Origin: an uncultured Phycisphaerales bacterium
Lineage (GTDB): Bacteria > Planctomycetota > Phycisphaerae > Sedimentisphaerales > Anaerobacaceae
DNA length: 56,094 bases
Reading direction: 5' to 3'
Assembly: GCA_937927975.1 (NCBI GenBank)
Contig: CALEZT010000227.1
Coordinates: forward strand, 1-56,094
The notes under the pieces are model-generated. The model saw only the letters and a list, made by a program, of their open reading frames with translations. It was not told the origin of the DNA and ran no database searches. Below are positions 15,678 through 25,469 of the stretch, in pieces. Made by a program: the position numbers and the translations under genes. Within the stretch, counting starts at the first letter, position 1; each line of letters begins with the position of its first letter.

Positions 15678-16709
15678 GTGCCCCCAATGCCCCATCCGCA
15701 GGACATTCTCAAAGGCGGCTTCCCGGCGTTTCAGACTCCTCGCCCTGACGACAAAGCCCAGTGGAATGCACGCCGAAGCGAGCTGCGTCGCACGCTCTGG
15801 CGACTCCTTGGCGATCTGCCGACGCTGTTCATGCCGACGGCGACCCTTCTGAGCACAGAAAAGCACGCCGGGTTTGTTGTCGAACGGTTTGCCTTCGACA
15901 ACGGCGTCGGCGACCCCGTACACGGCTGCGCGCTGCTTCCAACCGCCAGGACCGAGCCGGGACCGGCCATTCTGTACCATCATTGGCACGCAGAGCAGTA
16001 CGACCTGGGCACGCGAGAGTTGCTCGAGTGCGTCCATCCCGACTTGGGCTTCGCGACCGGAGAAGGGCTCGTCCGCCAGGGTTATGTAGTCCAGGCCATC
16101 GACGCCTATGGTTTCGGCCGGCGGCGCTTCCAGGGTCCGGCCGGAGAGAGGGAGGTCGGAGCGGGCGTCGAAGCGGCCCTGTTCAAGACCTTCCTCTGGG
16201 AAGGCCGAACGCTCTGGGGGATGATGGTCCGCGACGACATGCTCTCGTTGAACCTGCTGGCGTCCCGCCCCCAGGTGGACCCGGCTCGAATCGCGGCCAT
16301 GGGCGTGAGCATGGGCTCGACGCGGACATGGTGGCTGGCGGCGCTGGACGACCGCGTCAAGGCCGCGGTCTGCGTCGCCTGTCTGACTCGGTATCAGAAC
16401 CTCATCGCACGAGGCTCGGTCAATGAGCACGGCATCTACTACTACGTCCCCAATCTGCTCAAGGAGGGCATCGACGCGGAGTCCATCGTCGGCCTGATCG
16501 CGCCGCGCCCGCTCTTGACGCTGACAGGCGACCAGGACGCAGGCTCCCCCGCTGAAGGCGTACGGATCATCCACGCATTCCTGGAGCACCTCTACCAATG
16601 CTACGGCCGAGCGGAATGTTTCCAGGGACTGCTCTACCCCAACGTCGGCCATGCCTACACGCCCACGATGTGGAACCAAACGCTTCGCTGGCTCGAAAAG
16701 CACATCTGA
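15678..16709 (+). CDS. Alpha/beta hydrolase (esterase/dienelactone hydrolase-like)
   Basis: The 343-residue protein has an alpha/beta hydrolase core: oxyanion-side HHWHAEQYDLG, the nucleophile elbow GVSMGS (GxSxG), an acid-containing loop GDQDAGSP and the catalytic His in NVGHAYTP. The order and length suit an esterase/acetyl-xylan esterase or dienelactone hydrolase-like member. The substrate is unknown, though the neighbourhood is rich in carbohydrate genes. No signal peptide is visible. AGGAG at 15666-15670 lies 7 nt before a GTG at 15678, which I prefer; the ATG at 15687 is three codons further on and would also give a plausible product. Confidence 0.82.
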   Translation: MPPMPHPQDILKGGFPAFQTPRPDDKAQWNARRSELRRTLWRLLGDLPTLFMPTATLLSTEKHAGFVVERFAFDNGVGDPVHGCALLPTARTEPGPAILYHHWHAEQYDLGTRELLECVHPDLGFATGEGLVRQGYVVQAIDAYGFGRRRFQGPAGEREVGAGVEAALFKTFLWEGRTLWGMMVRDDMLSLNLLASRPQVDPARIAAMGVSMGSTRTWWLAALDDRVKAAVCVACLTRYQNLIARGSVNEHGIYYYVPNLLKEGIDAESIVGLIAPRPLLTLTGDQDAGSPAEGVRIIHAFLEHLYQCYGRAECFQGLLYPNVGHAYTPTMWNQTLRWLEKHI

Positions 16710-16725
16710 TCCGTCCCTGTCATGC

Positions 16726-18201
16726 TCACGGCAGGACGAGGCGATAGCTGACGAACGCCACGGACCGGCTGTCTGGCGACCAGGAGGGCACGTTGATCGT
16801 GCCCTGTCCGCCGAAGAGCCTGGCCAGAATTCGTGGCTTGCCGTCGGGCAAGTCCATGATCCGCAGGCAGACGTCCTTATTCGCGGGATGACCTTGAACG
16901 CTTCTGTCGTACGAGAGAAAGACCAACAGCTTGCCGTCGGGCGACGGATGCGGGAACCAGTCGGCATAATCCAGGTCGATGGTGACAGGCTCCTGCTGCG
17001 AACCGTCGGCGTTCATCCGCCAGATCTTCATCAGGCCCGATCGTTCGGAATTGAAGTAGATCGTGCGGCCGTCGGGCGAATAGTCGGGCCCGTCGTCCAG
17101 ACCTGCGGCGTCGGTCAATCGCTGCTCGGCTCCGCCCTCGACAGGGATCGTATAGACGTCGTAGTTGCCGCCACGAGCGGCGCAGTAGGCAAGCGTCCGT
17201 CCATCGGGCGACCAGCCGTGCCAGTACGAAGGGGCCAGGGGCGTCACCAGTCGCGGCGTGCCTCCCTCGCTCGGAAGCACGTAGATTCGCGACTCGCCTT
17301 CGGTCTGGTCGCTGATCGCCAGCCATTTGCCGTCGGGCGAGAAGCCGTGGTCGTTGTTGCAGCGCGTCGCAAAGCCTGTGTCCAACTGCTTGGGTTCGCC
17401 GCCGGCGACGGAAATCGTAAAGAGCCGGCCTCCGCCGTTGAAGAGCAGGCAACTGCCATCACGGGACCAGTTCGGCGCTTCGAAGTGGCTTCGCTCGCGA
17501 TGGACGATCCGGCGTTCCCCGGTCTCGACGGAGACAATCTCCAACGTGCTCTCGATCACGCGATCCCCGACTTTGGCCTTTCCCAGGGTCTTAAACGCGA
17601 CGCTGGAAAACACTGCGGTCTCGCTCACGGAGTTGTCGTGCGAACACACGATCAACCCGGCATGCACCGGGTCCGCCAGCGCCACGCAGACCGAGCCCAC
17701 CGGCTGCCACGTCTTTCCGTCCCGGCTGACCGACAGGCCAAAGACGTCCGCATCACGCTCCAGGCGGATCGCGGTCGGGGCACGAATGGGCGACTGGATC
17801 TCCTCCGTTGCGCCGCCCTGAACCTTGCGGTACTGCAGGCTGATCAGACCGTCGCCATGCACGACGGCATCGACATACGGAGAGCCGGGATCGAGGTCTT
17901 GGCGGATCATCCAGCCTGCTTTGCGATGGGCGTTCTTGCCTTCGCCCGTCCAGCGAATGGACGCTGTCATGGCCGCGTCGCCGTCGAGCTTGCGCCGCAG
18001 GAACTGAAAGGCATCTTCCGTCCCCCAGATGTTCTCGCCACTGCCGGTCACGGCGTACTGATCGCCTGCGGCGTCGAACGTCGCCTTCCCCGCGGCGCCA
18101 ACGGCTCCGACGTCGCCCGCCTCGTCGAAGATCCCCAACGAACCGACCGGCCCATTCGCAGCAGCCACGCACAACACCATCGCGCAAATGACGGCTCCCA
18201 T
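16726..18201 (-). CDS. Exported TolB-like WD40/PD40 beta-propeller protein
   Basis: The 491-residue protein begins with a short signal peptide (about 1-16, [15 protein letters not shown]). Residues about 25-210 look like a DUF1349/concanavalin-like beta-sandwich ([47 protein letters not shown]). The remainder is a propeller of PD40 repeats: [65 protein letters not shown]. Such proteins usually bind polysaccharide or protein partners, and enzymatic activity is not evident. GGGAG before the ATG at 18201 supports the start, which lies 22 nt beyond the end of the FG-GAP/DUF1080 gene, so the two probably form an operon. Confidence 0.85.
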   Translation of the reverse strand: MGAVICAMVLCVAAANGPVGSLGIFDEAGDVGAVGAAGKATFDAAGDQYAVTGSGENIWGTEDAFQFLRRKLDGDAAMTASIRWTGEGKNAHRKAGWMIRQDLDPGSPYVDAVVHGDGLISLQYRKVQGGATEEIQSPIRAPTAIRLERDADVFGLSVSRDGKTWQPVGSVCVALADPVHAGLIVCSHDNSVSETAVFSSVAFKTLGKAKVGDRVIESTLEIVSVETGERRIVHRERSHFEAPNWSRDGSCLLFNGGGRLFTISVAGGEPKQLDTGFATRCNNDHGFSPDGKWLAISDQTEGESRIYVLPSEGGTPRLVTPLAPSYWHGWSPDGRTLAYCAARGGNYDVYTIPVEGGAEQRLTDAAGLDDGPDYSPDGRTIYFNSERSGLMKIWRMNADGSQQEPVTIDLDYADWFPHPSPDGKLLVFLSYDRSVQGHPANKDVCLRIMDLPDGKPRILARLFGGQGTINVPSWSPDSRSVAFVSYRLVLP

Positions 18202-18223
18202 CGGCACGCTCCCGCCCGGTCGA

Positions 18224-19960
18224 TCACCGGGCAATCTCGACGATCTCGATGTCCTGGTACCACGCCTCGCTCGCAGGGCCCGAGTGAATCTGCAGGCCGA
18301 TCAGACCCGTCTGCTCAATGCTTTCGTCGGGCTCGGTGTAGTCCACGGTCTGGACGCCGTTGAGCCACAATTGAACGCGCCGGCCCTCGCAGCGAATCAC
18401 GTACTGATTCCACTCGCCCGGCTTGAGGGCCTTCTTCAGCACCTCCGCAGCGGGCAGAGCGAGGATCTTGTTGCGACGGGACTCGTCGTAGAGGCAGCCC
18501 CAGTAGTGCTGGCCCATGTCGGCCTGGTAGCCGATCATCTCATTGTGATTGGGGATGCGACGACTGCGGATCTGGATGCCCGCGTTGGCGTGGGCCGGAT
18601 CGCCGAGCAGCTTGACCTTCAGCCGCAGTTCGAAATCTCCGTAGGCCTTCGTTGTGCACAGGAATTCGTTGCGGGGAATGGTCTTCTTCAGATTGCCCCC
18701 AACGATCGCGCCGTCCTCGACGCGGAACCAGTCGAGATTGCCCTCCCAGCCGCTGAGCGTCTTGCCGTCGAAGAGCGAAACCGCACTCGTCGGCCCTTGC
18801 TGCACGAACAGGTGAACGCCCTTCTTGTTGGCGCTGACGACGTCCATCAGCCCGTCGCCGTTGATGTCCACGACCTCGAACTGCGTGCCGATGCCGGAGT
18901 CGTCGTCGATGATGTGTCGGGTGAACGTGACCCTGCCCTTCTCGGGCCGCTGGATCTCGAACCACACGAGCAAGGCGGGCTCGTGCGCGCCGGGATCGTT
19001 GCCGTTATGGGCGAAGTACCGCTTGCCGGTGACGAAGTCCATGATGCCGTCGCGATTGATGTCCGCCAGGCGGATCGCGTGGGTCTGCGAGAAGTCCTTG
19101 CTGATCTGCTGCATGTGGAACTTCTCGCCGTTGGAGCCGGGCAGTTGCTCGAACCACCAGATGCCGTAATCGTGGGCCGAACTGGTCAGGACGTCGTTGA
19201 GCCCGTCGCCGTTGATGTCGAAGACGACCATGTCCGCGCACGGCGGGCCGAAATCGACCGCGTGGAACCGCCACTGCTCCTGCGTGCGGTCGGCGGGCGC
19301 CTCCCACCAGCCCTTGGTCACGATCACATCGTTGCGTCCGTCGCCGTTGATGTCGCCGACGCCCAGGCCGTGATCGTACCGCTCGCTGCCGGGGGCCTTG
19401 GGCCCGCCGATGATGTGCATCGTCCACTCCTGGTACGGGTCCTCGGGGATGCTGAACCAGGCCATGTACCCTTCCGGCTGGACTCCCCAGACCGCCACAG
19501 GCTTTCCGTCGCCCAGGAGGTCCGCAAACAGAGGCGTCTCGTTGCACGCGCTGCGCGTCCCCTTGTGCACCTTCCAATGACCGGGCTTATTCTGCGGATT
19601 CTCGTACCACAGGGATGGCTCGCCCATCATCGTCGTGATGATCGAATCGATCCACCCGTCGCGATTGACGTCGGCGGAGTAGTTCGCGAAGGTCTTGCTG
19701 TACCCGGTGTTGCCGTCATACTTTCCCGGCGGCAGGATCTCGTGCATCGTCCAGTCGGGGGCCTCGTACCACACTTCGCCTGCCATGATGTCCAGCTTGC
19801 CGTCGCGATTGATGTCCCCCACCCCGACGCCCTCCGAGCGAAAGGTCTTGTCGAGCACAATCTTCGTGAACTTCACCGGCGCCGCTCCGACAACCGACCC
19901 AAGCGTCAAGCCGAGAATCATTGCGAGCAAGAACGGACCTCTGTGGGTGAACGTGGACAT
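18224..19960 (-). CDS. Exported FG-GAP beta-propeller fused to DUF1080 domain
   Basis: The 578-residue protein starts with a signal peptide (about 1-27, [17 protein letters not shown]). An FG-GAP/VCBS propeller follows at about 30-385, with Ca2+-binding Asp-rich loops: [50 protein letters not shown] and [10 protein letters not shown]. Residues about 390-578 form a DUF1080 domain (3-keto-disaccharide hydrolase family): [53 protein letters not shown] and [13 protein letters not shown]1080 proteins are numerous in planctomycetes, and some hydrolyse 3-keto-glycosides. AGGAGG, with proper spacing, sets the start at 19960. It is followed closely by the TolB-like gene. Confidence 0.88.
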   Translation of the reverse strand: MSTFTHRGPFLLAMILGLTLGSVVGAAPVKFTKIVLDKTFRSEGVGVGDINRDGKLDIMAGEVWYEAPDWTMHEILPPGKYDGNTGYSKTFANYSADVNRDGWIDSIITTMMGEPSLWYENPQNKPGHWKVHKGTRSACNETPLFADLLGDGKPVAVWGVQPEGYMAWFSIPEDPYQEWTMHIIGGPKAPGSERYDHGLGVGDINGDGRNDVIVTKGWWEAPADRTQEQWRFHAVDFGPPCADMVVFDINGDGLNDVLTSSAHDYGIWWFEQLPGSNGEKFHMQQISKDFSQTHAIRLADINRDGIMDFVTGKRYFAHNGNDPGAHEPALLVWFEIQRPEKGRVTFTRHIIDDDSGIGTQFEVVDINGDGLMDVVSANKKGVHLFVQQGPTSAVSLFDGKTLSGWEGNLDWFRVEDGAIVGGNLKKTIPRNEFLCTTKAYGDFELRLKVKLLGDPAHANAGIQIRSRRIPNHNEMIGYQADMGQHYWGCLYDESRRNKILALPAAEVLKKALKPGEWNQYVIRCEGRRVQLWLNGVQTVDYTEPDESIEQTGLIGLQIHSGPASEAWYQDIEIVEIAR

Positions 19961-20151
19961 GAGAAACACCTCCTACTGGCAACTGGCGAACGACACACTC
20001 AAACGTTACGGCCACCATCATGGCCGCCGGCCCGCAAGGAGTCAAGAGAGAAGGCGCGAGGCGTGGAAATCCGGATCGTGTGGACTCAATGCCATCCCAC
20101 ATACTCTGCGGTTGGACTTTTCGAGACGCCTTGCGGAGTCGCTGTGAACGG

Positions 20152-21444
20152 TCAGAGCACGATCTTCTCCTTCCCGTCGTCGAAGCGGGCGACCTTGCCT
20201 TGTGTCAGACCGAGCATGCCCATCTGCATCGCGGTCTGGACGTGGTAGGCCAGATCCATGGGGCTCTGGGTCTCCTTCTTGCCGGACCGGCAGCAGGCCA
20301 GGAAGTCCTTCCAGTATCCTACGAAGTCCTCGCCGTGCTCGATGGGGAACTTCTGGGCCTTCTTGTCCGAGCCCTCGGCCGGGATGAAGACGATGTCGTT
20401 GCCCTGGATGGTCAGGCTGCCGTCCCAGCCGCGAATGATCGGGATTCGACCGGGGGCCCCGCGGAAACCGGTGCCCGCGTAGTCGTTGCCTTGGGTGCCC
20501 AGCACCGCGACCGTGATGCCCTCGGGGTAGTCGATCAGTGCGTTGAACGTATCGGGGATCTCGCGTTCGGAGTAGCGGAACTTGCCGCCTGTGGCGACGA
20601 CGGTGCTGGGCATCTTGACGCCCAGGATATAGAGCACCGGCGTGAGGCTGTGCGGGAACAGGTCGGTGGAGGGCCCGCCGGCATAGTCCTCGTACATCCG
20701 CCACCGGAAGAACCGGCTCACGTCGAAGGGCTTCTTCGGCGAGTCGCCCAGGAACGCCTCCCAGTTGAGGTCCGGGCCGGGCTTGGCGTTCGGATCGTCG
20801 ATCGGCATGCCCCGCTCGCCCCAGTCGCCGACGCGGAAATAGCCGCACTCGGCGTGGATGGGCTTGCCGATCAGGCCGTCCACCACGAGCTTTCGCATCT
20901 GGTGCCATGCGGTGTCCGCCATGCCCTGCGTACCGAGTTGCATGACGGCCTTGGACTCGCGGGCCACGCGGGCCAGTTCCTTGGTCAGCTCGAACTGCCG
21001 CCAATGGGTGACGGGCTTCTCACAGTAGACATGCTTGCCCGCCTTGAGGGCATCGATGGCCTGGTAGCCATGCAGATGGTCCGGCGTGGAAATGCAGACG
21101 ACGTCCACAGCCGGGTCGGCCAGCAGCTCGTGATAGTCCATGTACGCCTTGCCGCCGTAGCCGTCAACCCGCTGCTTGAGCCGAGGTCGATACACGTCGC
21201 AGGCCGCGACGATCTCGACGGCCTCTTTCCCCTGAGTCTTGAGCCAGTGGATCGCCTGGAAATGCGCCCCGCTCCGCCCGCCGCACCCGATGAACCCGAC
21301 CCCCAACCGCTCATTGGCGCCGAGAACTGTCGAACTCATAGATGAGCCCAGAATCATCCCGGCCGCAGTGACGCCACCGGTCTGACGCAGAAACCGCCGC
21401 CGACTGACCTGACTTGTGCGAAACGACTTGCTACCGCTTGCCAT
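20152..21444 (-). CDS. TAT-exported Gfo/Idh/MocA oxidoreductase
   Basis: The 430-residue protein has a twin-arginine signal SRRRFLRQTGGVTAAGMILG at about 14-33. The Rossmann domain shows VGFIGCGGRSGAHF, ACDVYRPRL, VVCISTPDHLHG and CEKPVTHWRQ, with the catalytic Lys in EKP. The C-terminal domain has YEDYAGGPSTDLFPHSL, where the Asp and His typical of the family active site occur, and GTGFRGAPGRIPIIRG further on. It is a paralogue of the proteins at 9886 and 54900, all probably acting on sugars or their derivatives, with unknown individual substrates. It sits between the DUF6807 gene and the FG-GAP/DUF1080 gene, co-oriented with both. Confidence 0.87.
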   Translation of the reverse strand: MASGSKSFRTSQVSRRRFLRQTGGVTAAGMILGSSMSSTVLGANERLGVGFIGCGGRSGAHFQAIHWLKTQGKEAVEIVAACDVYRPRLKQRVDGYGGKAYMDYHELLADPAVDVVCISTPDHLHGYQAIDALKAGKHVYCEKPVTHWRQFELTKELARVARESKAVMQLGTQGMADTAWHQMRKLVVDGLIGKPIHAECGYFRVGDWGERGMPIDDPNAKPGPDLNWEAFLGDSPKKPFDVSRFFRWRMYEDYAGGPSTDLFPHSLTPVLYILGVKMPSTVVATGGKFRYSEREIPDTFNALIDYPEGITVAVLGTQGNDYAGTGFRGAPGRIPIIRGWDGSLTIQGNDIVFIPAEGSDKKAQKFPIEHGEDFVGYWKDFLACCRSGKKETQSPMDLAYHVQTAMQMGMLGLTQGKVARFDDGKEKIVL

Positions 21445-21469
21445 TTGAATCCGCTCCTTCCAAACACGT

Positions 21470-22402
21470 TTAGAACCGCCAGAAATCGTTCACAAACCAT
21501 CGATAGGCCGAGCCGATCTTATCCGTGCCCACCTTGCCGTCCCATGCGACGACCGCATATCGCAACGAAAAAGGCTTGTCGGCGGGCACAACCAATGGCT
21601 CTGCATGGAGATTCAGTGTCGCCGAGATGTAGGCGAAGGGTTTGGCCATCGTGAACCAAGTGGTTGGGCGGAGGTTGGCGGGATGGCCGAACATGGCCAC
21701 CGTCACGGGCTTGCCGTCGACTGCCGCGGTGTAGGCGCACCAGTTCGATTGAACGAGCCGCTCCTCGCCCCGGAAGATCGTTCCTTCCTTGCCATCGGCG
21801 TTGAAGAACTCGCTTCCATCCATCGATCGCACGAATCTCAAGCCCAAACCGAAGTAGTGCGAACCGGACAGAGTCACTTGTTGGATGCCCTTGGGAAGCT
21901 CGAAATCACTTTGCCACGCCAACACGGTGGCGTTCACCTCAGTCGCCCGGCATACGGTGACACTGCGGCTCTCCAGCAGAGAGGGAGGCCGGTCCTGATA
22001 GGCGATCCAACGAATCCTCTCTGTGAATCCCGCACAGGCCGCACCATTCCGCGAGTCAGCCCGCGTGCCGTCAAATCCCTCGTGCTGCTGGCGTCCTGCC
22101 GTCGGGGTCTCTTCCCAATAGTTGACGCCATCAACGGCGATGGCGAACATCAACGCGTGATGGTGCAGATGGTCCCAAGGCGCGTCCAGCAGGAAGTTCA
22201 CGCCGCCAGGGGTATAGAGCTCCTTGATGTACGGCTTGAATGGCACGCTGTTGTAGCGGTACTGAAGAACCGGCGACTCGCCCGCTCGGATACACACGCT
22301 GTTTGCATCCGTCGTAAGTTGAAGAGACTGCTGTGCCTGCGCAGGCCGCAAACCGGCAAGTGCGATAACCACCAAGACAAACAGCAAGTTCAATCGAATC
22401 AT
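21470..22402 (-). CDS. Exported DUF6807 (PmoA-like) family protein
   Basis: The 310-residue protein begins with a signal peptide (about 1-22, LNLLFVLVVIALAGLRPAQA). The rest resembles the so-called methane oxygenase PmoA/DUF6807 family: PVLQYRYNSVPFKPYIKELY, then PWDHLHHHALMFAIAVDGVN, GLGLRFVRSMDG, VTVAMFGHPAN and SLRYAVVAWDG. The name PmoA is historic, and there is no sign of methane oxidation. The family occurs widely in planctomycetes beside Gfo/Idh oxidoreductases and is thought to be a sugar-related beta-sandwich enzyme. GGAGG before the ATG at 22402 supports this start. The gene follows the TIM-barrel isomerase by 16 nt. Confidence 0.82.
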   Translation of the reverse strand: MIRLNLLFVLVVIALAGLRPAQAQQSLQLTTDANSVCIRAGESPVLQYRYNSVPFKPYIKELYTPGGVNFLLDAPWDHLHHHALMFAIAVDGVNYWEETPTAGRQQHEGFDGTRADSRNGAACAGFTERIRWIAYQDRPPSLLESRSVTVCRATEVNATVLAWQSDFELPKGIQQVTLSGSHYFGLGLRFVRSMDGSEFFNADGKEGTIFRGEERLVQSNWCAYTAAVDGKPVTVAMFGHPANLRPTTWFTMAKPFAYISATLNLHAEPLVVPADKPFSLRYAVVAWDGKVGTDKIGSAYRWFVNDFWRF

Positions 22403-22418
22403 GGATGGCCACCTCCCC

Positions 22419-23243
22419 TCAAACAAACTGCTTGAGGTGTTGGATGCTGCGCTCGGCCTGGTCGATCGTGCCGCACTCGACGCTGAAGACGATGTCGCGA
22501 GAGATCGTCTTGCAGACCTCGACGACCTTCTTCCAATCGATGACGCCGTCGCCGCAGGCGCAGCCGACCGGGGTGCCGGTGACCTTGCCTCGTTCGGCGG
22601 TCGATTGCTGGATCGAGATGTCCTTGGCGTGCAGATGCACGAGGCGCGTGCGGACGTGCTTGAGCCACTTGATCGGGTTCTGGCCGCCGAGGTAGCTGTT
22701 GCCGGTATCGAAGTTGATGCCGATGGCCTTCGATTTCACAAGCTTCTGGATGCGGTCCAGGCCCTCCGGCGTCTTGCTGTATTGCTGGTGCGGCTCGATG
22801 CCGATCAGGATGCCCCTTGGCTCGGCCACCAACGAAGCCTCCTTCAGCGCGTAGCGAATCAGCGTGAAGTCCTCGTCTTCGGTCGTCCAGGCGGGCTTGG
22901 GGCCCTCGTCCGTGTTGACGACCGGCGCCCCGCACTCGGCGGCGAAGCGGATCGCCTGCTTGAGGTACTCCGTGCCGATCTCGGGTTTGCACAAGGGCGT
23001 ATGGGCCGAGAGGCCTGAGAGCTTGATGCCAGCCTTCTCGCAGGCGCGTTTGATCCGGTACGGGTCGTCCAGCATCGAGACGCTGTGGAAGTACCCTGCC
23101 TCGCTGAGCAGCTCGCGGCCCCAGTGCACCATCGGCTCGACGTACTCATAACCCAGCTCGGCCGCCTTCTGGACGCCCCACTCGAAGCACTTGTCCGCGT
23201 GCCGCACGAATTCCATGTTCACCCCGATCCCGATCTTGCCCAT
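22419..23243 (-). CDS. Sugar phosphate isomerase/epimerase (AP endonuclease 2 superfamily barrel)
   Basis: This is a 274-residue xylose-isomerase-like TIM barrel: EYVEPMVHW, LSGLSAHTPL, VNTDEGPKP, IGIEPHQQYS with the metal-binding Glu, INFDTGNSYLGG with a metal-binding Asp, RLVHLHAKD with a metal-binding His and FSVECGT with a second Glu. This metal-ligand pattern is typical of sugar phosphate or inositol-type isomerases and epimerases. It has no signal peptide. In planctomycetes such genes accompany exported oxidoreductases, as here. AAGGAG, about 8 nt before the ATG, supports the start. The gene is co-oriented with the AzgA-type permease upstream and the DUF6807 gene downstream. Confidence 0.88.
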   Translation of the reverse strand: MGKIGIGVNMEFVRHADKCFEWGVQKAAELGYEYVEPMVHWGRELLSEAGYFHSVSMLDDPYRIKRACEKAGIKLSGLSAHTPLCKPEIGTEYLKQAIRFAAECGAPVVNTDEGPKPAWTTEDEDFTLIRYALKEASLVAEPRGILIGIEPHQQYSKTPEGLDRIQKLVKSKAIGINFDTGNSYLGGQNPIKWLKHVRTRLVHLHAKDISIQQSTAERGKVTGTPVGCACGDGVIDWKKVVEVCKTISRDIVFSVECGTIDQAERSIQHLKQFV

Positions 23244-23269
23244 CTCGTCACTCCTTCACAGAACAGTCC

Positions 23270-24577
23270 CTATCCCACCGGCCACCAGCGGATGGCCAGA
23301 AACGCCAGCGACAGGCCGGCGATCAGCCACATCGCTCCACGAACCTCCCTGAATCGACCCAGAACGACCTTCAAACCGACGAACGACACGAACCCCAGCG
23401 CCAGGCCCATGCTGATCTGATAGCTCACCGCGATCATCACGACGATGATCAACGAGGGAATCAGCTCGTCGGCCTTGCGGAGATTGATCTTGCGGGCCTC
23501 CTTCATCATGAAGTACCCCACGACGATCAGTGCCGGCGCGGTCGCGTAACCCGGCACAACCGCAATCACCGGGACGAAGAACAGAGCCAGGAGAAACAGC
23601 ACTCCCGTAACCACCGAGGTAAAGCCCGTCCGACCGCCCTGCTCGATGCCGGCCGCCGATTCCACGTAGGACGTGGTCGTCGAGGTTCCCAGCAGAGCTC
23701 CGACCATCGTCGCGACGGCATCGATGCTGAGCAGGCGATCCAGACCGCGGATCTGGCCGCGGTCGTCCCGCATGCCCGCCTTCTCGCAGCAGGCGACGAG
23801 CGTGCCGATGCTGTCGAACAGGTCGATGAACATCAGGGTGAAGATGCTGCCCCAGAGGCTGATCTTCATCGCGCCGACGATATCCAGGTGCAGGGCGACC
23901 TTGCCCACGGGCCAGTCGAGCGACACCCAGCCGGCGGGCTTGCTCACATAGCCCAGCAGCCCCGCCGTGATGGTCGCTACGAAGATGCCGATCAGCAGAG
24001 AGCCCTTGACCCGAAGCGCGCTCAGCGCGATCATCACAGCCAATCCGAGCAGGCCGATCCAGACCGTCGCTTGCCTGACGTCGCCAAATGCGAACAACGT
24101 CTCTTCATCCCGCAGGATCAAGCCCAGATTGCCCAGGCCGATGAAGGCGATGAACAGACCGATGCCCACGGCGATGGCTGCGATCAGACCCTGTGGAATC
24201 GCTTCGACGAGCTTCTTTCGCAGGCCGACCAGCGTCAGGACAAGGAACACCAGGCCCGAGATGAAGACGGCCCCGAGGGCAGTCTGCCAACTGACCTGCT
24301 CGCGTGCGACGAGCGTGTAGGCGAAGAAGCTGTTGAGCCCCATGCCAGGGGCCATGGCGATGGGCGCCTTGCCGAAGAGCCCGGCGGCGATCGTCGCAAT
24401 CGCGCTGACCAGGCACGTCACCGCGATCTGGGCGTTCTTGTCCATGCCGGCGTCGCCCAGGATGTTCGGGTTCACGAAGATAATGTAGGCCATGGTCAGG
24501 AAGGTCGTCACCCCGGCCACCGTCTCAATCCGCAGATTCGTGCGATGCTTCTCGAACTCGAAGCGGTCTATCAGCAT
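23270..24577 (-). CDS. NCS2/AzgA-type purine base permease
   Basis: The permease is predicted to import adenine, guanine or hypoxanthine with protons across the inner membrane. The 435 residues contain about 12-14 hydrophobic segments. AzgA-family signatures are VAGVTTFLTMAYIIFVNPNIL, FGKAPIAMAPGMGLNSFFAY, KLVEAIPQGLIAAIAVGIGL, and SIDAVATMVGALLGTSTTTS followed by YVESAAGIEQGGRTG. The gene starts 9 nt past the stop of the nucleosidase lipoprotein, and the pair makes functional sense: release of bases outside, then uptake. Other NCS2 members carry xanthine or uracil, but the GMGLN and TSTTTSY motifs favour AzgA-type substrates. Confidence 0.92.
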   Translation of the reverse strand: MLIDRFEFEKHRTNLRIETVAGVTTFLTMAYIIFVNPNILGDAGMDKNAQIAVTCLVSAIATIAAGLFGKAPIAMAPGMGLNSFFAYTLVAREQVSWQTALGAVFISGLVFLVLTLVGLRKKLVEAIPQGLIAAIAVGIGLFIAFIGLGNLGLILRDEETLFAFGDVRQATVWIGLLGLAVMIALSALRVKGSLLIGIFVATITAGLLGYVSKPAGWVSLDWPVGKVALHLDIVGAMKISLWGSIFTLMFIDLFDSIGTLVACCEKAGMRDDRGQIRGLDRLLSIDAVATMVGALLGTSTTTSYVESAAGIEQGGRTGFTSVVTGVLFLLALFFVPVIAVVPGYATAPALIVVGYFMMKEARKINLRKADELIPSLIIVVMIAVSYQISMGLALGFVSFVGLKVVLGRFREVRGAMWLIAGLSLAFLAIRWWPVG

Positions 24578-24586
24578 TCCGCGTCC

Positions 24587-25429
24587 TCATTCCCCCAGAT
24601 TTGCCAGAACCTCGACGACGAGCCGTGCCGCGTTCTTCGCCGCCAGGGCATAGAACTTCTGCTTGTCCACAACCGCGCTGTCGTCGGCCTTGTCGGCGAT
24701 GCTGCGAAGGACCAGGCACCCGATCCCGCGTTGATGGCAGATCTGCACGACGGCCGCCCCTTCCATGTCCACAACGTCGGCGTCAAACATCTCCGCCAGT
24801 CTGCGACTCTGGGTCTTGGACGCCACGAACGTGTCGCCTGTAACGAGCGTCCCGACAACAACCCGTGGGGGGCGTTGGCCGTTGAAATGGTCGATCGGGT
24901 CAAAGGTTGTCGTGCTCGCGGCGTGTCGGGCGGCGGCCAGCAGGTCGGGATCGGCGGGGAAGAACGTGGGGTTCGTCTCCTCCGTCAGGCGATTTCTCAC
25001 GCCGCCGGGCTCCAGTCCCACCGGTCCGATGTAGCCCATGTCGTGATGAGCGGTCCGTCTGGCGACGACAATGTCCCCCGGCTCCAGATTCGGATCGATG
25101 GCGCCCGCGATCCCCGTGAGCACCACCCGCGTCGGCTGGAAATGCTCGATCAGGAGGGTGGCCACCATGGCTGCATTGACTTTGCCGATGCCCGTCCAGG
25201 CGACGACAGCAGACCGGCCCGCGATCCGGCCGGACGTGAACTGGATGCCTTCAAACTCCAGCGACACGGCCTCCGCCAGTCTGGCCTCAAGTTCCGCGAT
25301 ATCCTGCGACGAAGCCCCGAGGACCGCCACCGGCCGTGCGGAAACACCGCGTGTTGCGACAGGGACACAGGAAGCAACCGATACGAGAGACGCGAGGCAG
25401 ACCATCATTATCACAAGGCGTCGGGCCAT
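24587..25429 (-). CDS. PNP/UDP-family nucleosidase lipoprotein (MTAN-like)
   Basis: The 280-residue protein is of the MTA/SAH nucleosidase type and splits the N-glycosidic bond of adenosine derivatives or related nucleosides. It carries an N-terminal lipoprotein signal (MARRLVIMMVCLASLVSVASC), which is unusual because MTAN is normally cytosolic. Core motifs are VVAWTGIGKVNAAM, VVLTGIAGAIDPNLEPGD, VVDMEGAAV (Met-Glu that binds ribose) and LRSIADKAD, whose Asp is the catalytic acid for the base. The N-terminal Glu of MTAN is replaced by Asp in GASSQDI. AGGAG sits 6 nt before the ATG at 25429. An upstream extension to 25510 would run into the tRNA and is rejected. Confidence 0.82.
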   Translation of the reverse strand: MARRLVIMMVCLASLVSVASCVPVATRGVSARPVAVLGASSQDIAELEARLAEAVSLEFEGIQFTSGRIAGRSAVVAWTGIGKVNAAMVATLLIEHFQPTRVVLTGIAGAIDPNLEPGDIVVARRTAHHDMGYIGPVGLEPGGVRNRLTEETNPTFFPADPDLLAAARHAASTTTFDPIDHFNGQRPPRVVVGTLVTGDTFVASKTQSRRLAEMFDADVVDMEGAAVVQICHQRGIGCLVLRSIADKADDSAVVDKQKFYALAAKNAARLVVEVLANLGE

Positions 25430-25469
25430 GACTTCTCCTGCACCAGCCTGCAATCCATGGGCGTTCAAA

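Noticed and set aside
18188..20248. Long plus-strand frame opposite the FG-GAP/DUF1080 gene
   Set aside because: It covers several genes of the opposite strand, has no recognisable motif and conflicts with strong signal-peptide starts on the minus strand.
21470..22402. Annotation as a methane monooxygenase subunit from the PmoA family name
   Set aside because: The protein is a soluble exported beta-rich protein with no membrane helices or copper ligands of true PmoA; the name is historic.
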